From contig OZ025206.1 of assembly GCA_964019055.1 (NCBI GenBank), forward strand, positions 17,333,291 to 17,397,290: DNA of 64,000 nucleotides, read 5' to 3'. Position numbers and translations under genes: made by a program. Under the pieces are notes generated by a model. That model ran no database searches and had not been told where the DNA came from. It saw only the letters and a list, made by a program, of their open reading frames with translations. Shown in pieces: positions 34,501 to 42,168 of this stretch. Positions within the stretch are counted from its first letter, which is position 1; each line of letters opens with the position of its first letter. Source of the DNA: Anthopleura xanthogrammica (lineage: Eukaryota; Cnidaria; Anthozoa; Actiniaria; Actiniidae).

Positions 34501-37043
34501 CGACGAGTGCGCAAAGAATCCCTGTCAGAACGGCGCTACTTGTGTAGATGGTATTAATGACTATTCTTGCCAGTGCGTACCGGGATATAACGGACGAGAC
34601 TGTGATGTCAACATCGACGAGTGCGCAAAGAATCCCTGTCAGAACGGCGCTACTTGTGTAGATATCATTAATGACTATTCTTGCCAGTGCGTACCGGGAT
34701 ATAACGGACGAGACTGTGACGTGAACATCGACGAGTGCGCAAAGAATCCCTGTCAGAACGGCGCTACTTGTGTAGATGGTATTAATGACTATTCTTGCCA
34801 GTGCGTACCGGGATATAACGGACGAGACTGTGATGTCAACATTGACGAGTGCGCAAAGAATCCTTGTCAGAACGGCGCTACTTGTGTAGATGGCATTAAT
34901 GGCTATTCCTGCCAGTGCGTACCGGGATATAACGGACGAGACTGTGATGTGAACATCGACGAGTGCGCAAAGAATCCCTGTAAGAACGGCGCTACTTGTG
35001 TAGATGGTATTAATGACTATTCTTGCCAGTGCGTACCGGGATATAACGGACGAGACTGTGAAGTCAACATCAACGAGTGCGCAAAGAATCCTTGTCAGAA
35101 CGGCGCTACTTGTGTAGATGGCATTAATGACTACTCTTGCCAGTGCGCACCGGGGTATAATGGACGGGACTGCAAAGTCAACATCGACGAGTGCGCAAAG
35201 AATCCCTGTCAGAACGGCGCTACTTGTGTAGATGGTATTAATGACTACTCTTGCCAGTGCGCACCGGGGTATAATGGACGGGACTGCGAAGTCAACATCG
35301 ACGAGTGCGCAAAGAATCCCTGTCAGAACGGCGCTACTTGTGTAGATGGTATTAATGACTACTCTTGCCAGTGCGCACCGGGGTATAACGGACGAGACTG
35401 CGAAGTCAACATCGACGAGTGCGCAAAGAATCCTTGTGAGAACGGCGCTACTTGTGTAGATGGCATTAACGATTACTCCTGCTTGTGCGCTCCAGGTTAT
35501 AATGGACGAAATTGTGAAATTGAAATTGATGAGTGCATATCTAGTCCATGTCTGAACGGAGCGTATTGTTTTGATGATATTAATCGCTACATTTGCTTAT
35601 GTCCTCCGGGATACGTTGGAGCGCGGTGCGAAAAACGTAAGTTGTAAAAACCATTTGCCCTGTTTCCTTAATTCGTAAGACTGTAGATTGCTGTATTTAT
35701 GATGTAATATATTTTTAACTGCTTCCCTTGTATTTTCAGTATATAAAGTAAGTTTTTTTGCAGTTTTTTATTTCGGTACCTGGCACCGTTTTGACCAATA
35801 GTCCCTTCATGCCAATAGGCCTTTGCATGGAAGCAAGACGAACGGTGAACTTGCAATGATAAAGACATATGAATATTTGTGCAAGGTGCTTAAAAGAGTT
35901 CTCTATCACTGCAAGCTCACCGTTCGTCTCGCTTCCATGCAAAGGTCCGGCTACCTATCAAAATGGCGCAGGGAACTGTGAATTTAGGGGACTATTTCAA
36001 GCATAGCATGAAGTGTGCCACAAAGGTCCTTTCAACTCTCGTTCTGAAAGAACCTACTGAGAAGCAACAGATTTATACTCCTTTGTAAACTGCGAATACT
36101 CTCTAAATATTTGTTCTTGCAGCTCATTATACGTATTTATTTTATTTTTTTAAAAGGTTGTCCTCCAGGAAAATTTGGATATGACTGCCTTCAAAAGTGT
36201 GCCTGTCAAAATGCAGCTCGTTGTGACTTTGTCACTGGGTTCTGTAGCTGTAAACCAGGTTGGGTCGGAAAATACTGTGAGATAGGTAAGTTAAGATATG
36301 GATTCCCTCAGTTTTATTCTAAGTATTCATTGTTGGCCTTGTTAACTTTTGCAGCCTGTGATGATGGCAAGTATGGACAAGGATGTAAAAATTATTGTAA
36401 ATGTCAAAACAATGCAAAATGTGACCACATTACAGGAGCATGTACCTGTACTTCTGACTACACTGGGAAGTATTGTGAGACTGGTGAGTATGAACCTAGC
36501 TTATAGATGGGGGCAGATTTAGGGGAAGACGGGGAAGAAAATTTGTCATTGCTAATCACAACTGCAAAGTATACCAGTAGCGCTGCTCAAGTCAAAATGA
36601 AAGCATGTGAAGGCATCTCTGACAGCTGCTATCAATTAAGTTCATGTTCATGACCCCAGAACACAGCTCTAACCAGTTTGAATTAGTTAGGGTTGAGAGG
36701 ATGGAGGAAAAACCAGAGATCTAGAAAACCCTTGCGGTCAGAAAGAGAACCCATCAACTCAGCTCACATGAGGCGACTTGGTGAAAGAGCCCACGAACCT
36801 TCCTTTTATGAAGAGCTGTTTTTGAAATGAAGAAAGTTGCCTTTTTTCTATCCTAAATCTCATTATTTCATGAAGACTCATCTTTTCTGTTAAAAAAACT
36901 GGCCTTTTTTATGCTAATTTCTAATCATTCCTTTCTCGCCTTTTTATTTTTCATTTATTTTAATTTCAGACATGAATGTTGGATCAGGTGTGTCATCAGG
37001 AGCAGATGCTGATGTAAACTACAAAGATTCCCTGGGTTTTTAG
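28577..37043 (+). CDS. Secreted TSP1 / Cys-Trp repeat / multi-EGF mosaic protein
   Basis: Nine exons: 28577-28667, 30660-30869, 31295-31762, 32129-32278, 32366-32833, 33135-35636, 36157-36285, 36355-36483 and 36970-37043. Every intron is phase 1; the product is 1406 residues. Order: signal peptide (cleavage near VNA-D, residue 21); TSP1 with [14 protein letters not shown] (31-85); a Cys-rich stub; a threefold repeat of pattern C-x(3-4)-..-W-x(1-2)-N-Y-x-L-C (about 120-235); an Asp-rich tract (about 238-252); one EGF (257-306); a His/Lys/Pro/Thr linker (307-462); 22 EGF domains (463-1296); two MEGF-type EGF domains (1297-1382); a 24-residue tail. There is no membrane helix, so it is probably secreted matrix. 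Most EGF units have the Ca-binding NIDEC start, the Asp-hydroxylation pattern and an O-fucose site (C-QNGA-TC); the O-glucose Ser is replaced (CAKNPC). Donor GTTGGC at 32834 is weak but phase-consistent. I do not know a named orthologue. Confidence 0.9.
29750..29894. mobile_element. MITE family A copy, truncated at left
   Basis: AATAAGATTCTTTGTTTGAG, CACGTGTCTTCACCTGCGCA, ACGTGGTCTGAAATGGGACA and a terminal TTAGGTCTATTT match family A. The left terminal arm is missing. It lies in intron 1 of the mosaic EGF gene. Confidence 0.7.
29962..30054. repeat. Short hairpin element
   Basis: GTTGAACTTCACATGAACCG and CGGTTCATGTGAAGTTCGAC are near-perfect inverted arms flanking about 50 bp. It lies in intron 1 of the mosaic EGF gene. 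Confidence 0.7.
30341..30546. mobile_element. MITE with ~62-bp terminal inverted repeats
   Basis: The left end ACAGCGCGACGTGCAAAAGT and right end ACTTTTGCGCGTCGCGCTGT are inverted. The symmetry continues through AAAGTGGTCATAC, TTCGCATACTTC and GTGCACGGG over about 62 bp per arm with few mismatches. ATT/AAT flank the ends, perhaps part of the target duplication. The high arm identity suggests recent activity. It lies in intron 1 of the mosaic EGF gene, about 110 bp from exon 2. Confidence 0.85.
31717..31752 (+). repeat. Coding GAT/GAC microsatellite (poly-Asp)
   Basis: A trinucleotide tract in frame within exon 3 of the mosaic gene, encoding about 11 Asp with one Asn. Length variation would change only the number of acidic residues. 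Confidence 0.85.
32463..32805 (+). repeat. Coding A/C-rich minisatellite (His-Lys-Pro-Thr linker)
   Basis: About 340 bp almost without G on the plus strand, built from ACYCACAAACC(A/T)-like units that encode [11 protein letters not shown] and THKHHK motifs. It is all within exon 5. Unit length varies by multiples of three, keeping the frame. Confidence 0.85.
33242..35521 (+). repeat. Tandem array of 20 EGF-encoding 114-bp units in one exon
   Basis: Twenty consecutive units of exactly 114 bp (38 codons) without spacing. Most differ by only a few bases, and the 228-bp block 34376-34603 recurs without visible change at 34604-34831. The edges are flanked by more diverged EGF units (33135-33241 and 35522-35636). 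Confidence 0.95.
35820..35947. mobile_element. Inverted-repeat element, ~42-bp arms
   Basis: CCTTTGCATGGAAGCAAGAC and GTCTCGCTTCCATGCAAAGG are inverted, continuing through GAACGGTGA..TTGCA. The following AAAATGGCGCAGGGAACTGT is also seen near 13925 (AAGATGGCGCAGGGAACTAT). It lies in intron 6 of the mosaic gene. Confidence 0.7.
36555..36795 (-). mobile_element. SINE copy (antisense), head truncated
   Basis: It shares GAAAGCATGTGAAGGC, ACAGCTCTAACCAGTTTGAA and the GGATGGAGGAAAAACC body with the 12.3 kb and 41.1 kb copies. It lies in intron 8 of the mosaic gene. Confidence 0.65.
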
Positions 37044-37132
37044 ATGTCCTCCTAGAATGATCTTAGTCATTTTCATAGTACAGTCATAATAATTAAATAA
37101 TATTCCTGTAACCACCTAGTTAAGAACATGGT

Positions 37133-37138
37133 AATAAA
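37133..37138 (+). terminator. Poly(A) signal of the mosaic EGF gene
   Basis: AATAAA lies 90 bp past the stop codon, followed by T-rich sequence. Confidence 0.6.
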
Positions 37139-37644
37139 GAGGCTCATGGAACCTTTTGGCTGGTACTGACTTTTATTAAGAGTTAATTCTGCTCTTATCA
37201 CAGCACAAATCCCATTTTTTTCATGATGTAGCTAGCTTGTTGAATTGGGTTTCCTGTGGTAACATGACAAACGGGAGGAACGCCTGGTTCAAACCATATC
37301 AAGATGAATCAAGATGGCTTCTGTACTGGGAGGGAGAATTGAGTACAAAAAATAGCGGTTTAATCATCTTCTTTTCGCATTTATCAACCGAAAAAACTAA
37401 ACAGGTGAGAGACCATTATTTTCTCTTATTGTATGAATTAGTTTTTTTTTTTTAAAGTTAAAACTAAGTCTTGTGAAAACATGAAATATTTGTTCTTTGT
37501 TCAACGTACATGAACAACTGAGTTGTGTTGCCTTTATAGATCAAGTACAAACCTTCCTCTGTTCCTCTGGAGATAAGGATAAAACGGGATCAACGATAAA
37601 ATATTTGATTTATATCAGGCTTCACATACTCTTAAAACTCCAAA

Positions 37645-37854
37645 ATGAATATATTTGAAGACGAAAATCACCCAATGCTTCGCCTTGTCGTGATCTCAAC
37701 GATTCTAATTCTCGGAGTGCTGATCATCAATGACCTGTTTCCTTGGGGCGCCTTTGGTATAAGGACGAGAAGAAAAGATAGTAATATTGTTCTTATAACA
37801 CTGGCCATTATCGCTTTGTTCGTTGAGTGGATTATATACTACGTTTTGGGTTGA
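37645..37854 (+). CDS. Possible small two-helix membrane protein
   Basis: A 69-residue ORF beginning MNIFEDENHP. Two hydrophobic segments (about residues 12-33 and 47-67) are separated by a short basic loop, GIRTRRKDSN. Such a patterned short ORF is unlikely by chance in AT-rich DNA. An untranslated first exon may end at the donor CAG|GTGAGA near 37405, with an acceptor TATAG near 37540. This would place the start about 100 nt into exon 2. I do not recognise a family. It sits between the mosaic gene (same strand) and the GPCR (opposite strand). Confidence 0.5.
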   Translation: MNIFEDENHPMLRLVVISTILILGVLIINDLFPWGAFGIRTRRKDSNIVLITLAIIALFVEWIIYYVLG

Positions 37855-38842
37855 TCAATGGACGAACAATGGTATATATGCTTCTTTTGGCATGGACATA
37901 AGCTTCTTAACAATGCATAACAACGTCTTCACAAGGCAGTATGTGCATTAGTAATCTCCAGTTTTGTAATGTATTATTTATTTTGATTGATGAAAAGTAC
38001 AGAAAAATCTTTGATGATATGAAATCTTAGGTCAACTGTATTCATAAAACCATTTACAAAGATTCCTTGGATTAGGGATTGTCACTGTGGGATCAATGAC
38101 TATTTTCTACTTTTACTGGTTTTCACATATTTTAGTTAATACTATGTTTTGTATTATACGCCTATGTTGGCAATCCTAATGCCATGCATTTGGATCCTTT
38201 ACGTGCAAACTAGGAAACTAGTTCATATCTTTATCTGTAAAGAGAAATCTAGATAAATATACTCAAATTGTGACTAGATGTATGCAGTATCTTACTCTGC
38301 ATTCCTAAAGGGTTATTTAGGCTTTTTCTGAGTTAGCGAACATCTTGCTTATTGGTCTAACTTGAGTACAAACATCTTGTTCATCATGCCTTATATGGTG
38401 TTGTTTATACCAAAGCTAGACCACAATGCATCCTGTTCATCAAACTCAGAAAAGGACTTTGTGTGACCTAGTGTCCTCTCTCAAGATTCAGATTTAAATG
38501 CATAATCTTTCTAGGGTCGTTTCCCCATTACAGTGAGCCTTGGTAAGCAAAAGCGACAGTATAAAATATATTACATATGATATTTATTAATAATGTGAAA
38601 TAGGGTTAGTGGCTTGCTATACATTTGTATTTTGTAATTTATGCATTTCCTTGTTTTTTTTTATTCATATATAAATTGTTGTTACTTGACCCAGGTCTTA
38701 TCATGTGATGCATAAAGTCTTGTATACAATGTCATATTGCACCTCCTCTTTAAAGTTTTCAAAACAATTTCCCTTACATTCCCTCCCCTCCCCTCCCCTC
38801 CCTTCCCCTCCTTATGCAGCTAAAACTGAGCATAGAGCTTCA

Positions 38843-39991
38843 TCAAAGGTTAGTTTCAATCCATCTCAGCTTCAGCCTTCTTTCTGGAGGAGCAGGCTCC
38901 AAACTTAAAAGGTTTTTCTGAGTGGACATGTACCATGCAGAACATCTTCTTTCCTCTATATACTCAAACGATGGATTTGTGTGAGAGAGATTACTACTAA
39001 AAGATGTTCCTAAGTCCTGGGACCCCTCTCTGAAAAAACTGCACGTTAATATCTCACCAAACCCTCGTTTGAATCTGGGATTTCGAATGACTAAAATAAC
39101 GGGACTCAACACGCTGAATGAGAATCCACAATAAAGTGCAATTCGTAGAAAGTCCCGTTGAACGTTCAAAAGTGACATGACTGAATTGACAAAGAAAGGC
39201 GTCCAACATACGAAGAAAACAAAAATCACTATAGAAATGGTTATTACTATTCTTCGTTTGGCTCTTATGCCTTTATCATCTATTATCCCCGTATCCCTTA
39301 TCCGTTTGAAGTGCTTTTGGATCACACGGATGACGTTAAAGTATATAATAATTATCCCAATGAGTGGGATTACGTAGGATATAGCGCTAAAATATATCAC
39401 ATGAGCAAAGTGAAGCCTTGTTGTTGGGTTATTGAAGTAACATGCTGCTGCTTCTGACTGGTTCGAAATCTTTTTCCAGCCCAAAACAGGTCCTATAGCA
39501 CACAAAGAAGCAATGATCCACGTGCAAATGATTACCAGGAATGTTCTTTTTCGGTTCATAATTCTTTTTAAGGGTTTGAAAACAGAGAGATATTTGTGTA
39601 GACTCAAAGCTATTAAAGTAAAAACGCACTCCAAGAACCAGAACTGTAACATGAAGCAGTTCACTTTACACAATTCATTACCCCAAATCCATCGGTCTTT
39701 GGTTAATCCCATCAACATAAGAGGCACGCTAACCACACAAATACCAATCTCTGCTATAGCGAGATTAGTGAAAAAGATATTCGTTCGTGTTCTCATTTCG
39801 CATTTTAAAGCCACAACCCCAACAACAAGGATGTTTCCAACAAATCCAGCCAAAAGAATTAGCGATAGAATGACAACTTGAAAGACATCTACAGTGTCAA
39901 GATTAGCTTCTTTGTCTTTCGTCAGGTTGCCAGAAGAATGATTTAAGAAAGGTTGGAGTGTAGTGCCTGAGAGTAAACTTTTTGTTTCCAT
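38843..39991 (-). CDS. Orphan rhodopsin-family GPCR (single exon)
   Basis: A 382-residue intronless receptor with seven membrane helices. The ATG at 39991 precedes two N-glycosylation sites (N17, N22). TM1 has the family GN (52-53). TM2 reads NLAIAE, with Glu in place of the usual Asp. Cys108 at the top of TM3 pairs with Cys184 of ECL2. The DRY position reads HKY (132-134). TM6 has the canonical CWTP (262-265), and TM7 has SPVIL where NPxxY is expected. The overall shape is aminergic/melatonin-like, but no Lys for retinal and no clear amine-binding TM3 Asp are seen, so the ligand is unknown. Loss of both DRY and NPxxY suggests unusual activation or constitutive behaviour (inference). Such intronless orphan receptors are expanded in cnidarians. 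Confidence 0.92.
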   Translation of the reverse strand: METKSLLSGTTLQPFLNHSSGNLTKDKEANLDTVDVFQVVILSLILLAGFVGNILVVGVVALKCEMRTRTNIFFTNLAIAEIGICVVSVPLMLMGLTKDRWIWGNELCKVNCFMLQFWFLECVFTLIALSLHKYLSVFKPLKRIMNRKRTFLVIICTWIIASLCAIGPVLGWKKISNQSEAAACYFNNPTTRLHFAHVIYFSAISYVIPLIGIIIIYFNVIRVIQKHFKRIRDTGIIDDKGIRAKRRIVITISIVIFVFFVCWTPFFVNSVMSLLNVQRDFLRIALYCGFSFSVLSPVILVIRNPRFKRGFGEILTCSFFREGSQDLGTSFSSNLSHTNPSFEYIEERRCSAWYMSTQKNLLSLEPAPPERRLKLRWIETNL

Positions 39992-40110
39992 GGCTGAAGG
40001 CTGGCGTTGATTTCCAACGTTTTTGATTTATCCATCCACGCTTTCATCTTCCATTTTCGTTACCCATAACAACCCGGCAATAAACAAACAGAAAATGGCC
40101 GCCGACCCAC
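39992..40110 (-). promoter_or_regulatory. Promoter-proximal region of the GPCR at 38843-39991
   Basis: On the minus strand GGCGGCCATTTTC (plus AAAATGGCCGCC near 40094) lies about 100 bp upstream of the ATG and resembles a YY1 site typical of metazoan start sites. No TATA box is evident. Confidence 0.35.
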
Positions 40111-40574
40111 TGCTAAAGTTTTTTGATTTGTAAATTGTACGGGAATTTCTCGATCGTTCACACACAAGTGTGAGTTTAATAAACTCACCAGGTGGTCAGA
40201 ATTATTGCCCTCGCAGCCGGAAATCTTTTGTTAACTCCAAGAGTATGTTTAATACCTGATTAATAAACAGTTTGAATACCTTTCAAGTCTGTTTTCCTGT
40301 TTGGGACTCTTCTTTTGAATAGGTTTCATCCTTGTTTATCGATGCACCAATAGCGTACGCGCTTTTCTAATTCCTTTAAGTCACCTAAAGAATTTAATTC
40401 CAATATACATTTTTATAAGCTTCTAATGTTTGAAGTATTTACTTAGTCGAAAGATCATATGAATATTAATTTTTCGATACGCAGTATGAACACAGCTGAC
40501 ATTTGCCTAATCCATAATCCTTCGCGCGCTTTCTGTGCCGATGACATATAAAATAAACCAGTCCTTATTTTTAC

Positions 40575-40690
40575 TAGGGTAGCACTTAATGGCCAGCTGA
40601 GTGGCTTAAAAAAAAACAACAAGCAACTCTACTCACACATGCACAACACAAAATCTGGGAATCGAACCGGGGTAGCATATGTGTAACGAC
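40575..40690 (-). mobile_element. tRNA-like SINE fragment
   Basis: A minus-strand B box CGGTTCGATTCCC (plus GGGAATCGAACCG near 40660) and ACTAGGGTAGCACTTAATGG, shared with the start of the 51.4 kb copy. Confidence 0.55.
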
Positions 40691-40857
40691 GTTGCAAGAC
40701 AGGTTTGACGAAGAATCCGCCTTTTCGGCGATAGGCTTTCGGGTGGTGCAATAGTAGCCATACGATCGTACTAACTTTTAACCAATTTATTTACTTGATT
40801 TGTTTATTCTGTTCTCAAGATTTTAGCAAAACATCTTTAAAAAAGTATTTGATAGTT

Positions 40858-40925
40858 TAAATTATAATAAATTATAATAATAAATTATAATTATAATAAA
40901 TAATAATAATTATAATAAATAAATT
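40858..40925. repeat. (TAA)n-type AT microsatellite
   Basis: Irregular ATTATAATAA units over about 65 bp. Confidence 0.85.
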
Positions 40926-41010
40926 GTACAAAAGTTAGTACGATCGTGTGGCAATTCAACAATGTCCAAACCTATCGCCGAAAAGCTAGGTGGATTGAAA
41001 TGTCAAGGTA

Positions 41011-41040
<30 letters not shown>
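41011..41040. repeat. (AATC)n microsatellite
   Basis: About seven tetranucleotide units. Confidence 0.9.
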
Positions 41041-41041
<1 letters not shown>

Positions 41042-41093
41042 TTGGAGGGGCTAATCATCCTTGCTTGCACCTGAAGAGCTGAATTACGAAGGA

Positions 41094-41350
41094 CGCAGCT
41101 CAACGTGGTCGAGTGGAAGGCATACGAAGGCGCCTCGGGCAGCCGCCACGACTCATGTCTGACCACGGAGCACAGCTCAGATCGAATTAGGGTTGGTTTT
41201 TACGGAGGGAGGAAACTGGAGACCCGGAGAAAAACCCTCAAAGCAAGGGAGAGAACCAACAAACTCAACTCACTTAAGACGCCGAGTCCGGAGATCGAAC
41301 ACTATAGCGGCGAGAGGCGATAACTTACGCACTACGCCATCCTTGCTTCC
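41094..41350 (-). mobile_element. tRNA-derived SINE copy (antisense), near full length
   Basis: On the minus strand the head reads GGATGGCGTAGTGCGTAAGT (A box) then TGTTCGATCTCC (B box). The body follows in inverse: ACGGAGGGAGGAAACTGGAG, ACCCTCAAAGCAAGGGAGAG and GAAGGCGCCTCGGGCAG. Total about 255 bp. Short ORFs through it are not genes. Confidence 0.75.
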
Positions 41351-41749
41351 CCTTCCCCGTAACATGGTAGCCGCGAGTCTTGTGAAACTTTCACGAAAAC
41401 ACAAATGTTGAGCTACTTTCACTGAATTTGTTGAGCAACTGCTTATCGTATGTCTATAAACAAATTTAATTTCACAAAGCAGTTCCAGTTATAGATAGCA
41501 GGTCACCTTCTTATGACTCACGCTTTGCGCCTGAGCTTCTTTTTCCTCGGGTCTAGAAGGCGCTCGATTGCCATATCATTTCCCGCACTCGCTGTGTGTT
41601 ACATGCTGTAAAAAAACTTGTTTGCCAGATGTTGCGCTAACTATAGAATTGTTGATTGGTTCTTTTCTGTACATTAGTGACTTCTGGACTCTTCTTTCAT
41701 GTTCTTCTTCTGGAAAAAACGTTTTTTAACATCCGCAAAATCTCCATTT

Positions 41750-42168
41750 ACCCTGGGCGTGCATGATGTTTTCCCATTGGCCACGTGTCATTTCCTATAG
41801 AGTTTGTTTTGTTTATTACACATTTAGGGTCGATATCCGTGAAATAAAGCCGTGAATAAAAACCATATCAATGAAGTGATACGATATCACTTCACAGCAA
41901 ACTGTCCAATAAAATCTCGCGATATATAATAACATTTAATCGACCCTAAATGTGTAATAACCAAATTACTCTCGCGGACTCGCTTGTTCGCGATATGCAC
42001 GGGAAACTCGTGAATAAAAACGATATCAGGCTCTTAACATGTGATAATCTCTATTTATTTAACGGTTGCGCATGAGAAGACACGTGAAATTGGATACAAA
42101 GCAAACAAATATTATTCTCAAGAGAATGACGCGTGACACGCCCAAGCTAAAAGGGTCTATTCGAGCGC
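41750..42168. mobile_element. MITE family A copy interrupted by another insertion
   Basis: The left half (GGGCGTGCATGATGTTTTCC, CCACGTGTCATTTCCTATAG) and right half (TTTAACGGTTGCGCATGAGA, ACGTGAAATTGGATAC, ATTCTCAAGAGAATGACGCG, CCAAGCTAAAAGGGTCTATT) are collinear with family A. They are separated by about 235 unrelated bp beginning with the element at 41813-41960. Confidence 0.6.
41813..41960. mobile_element. 148-bp element with perfect 22-bp terminal inverted repeats
   Basis: Positions 41813-41834 and 41939-41960 are exact inverses over 22 bp (core CACATTTAGGGTCGAT). A central TGAAGTGAT/ATCACTTCA palindrome is also present. It appears nested in a family A copy. A GTGAATAAAAACGATATCA block just outside (near 42010) repeats one inside (near 41850). 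Confidence 0.8.
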
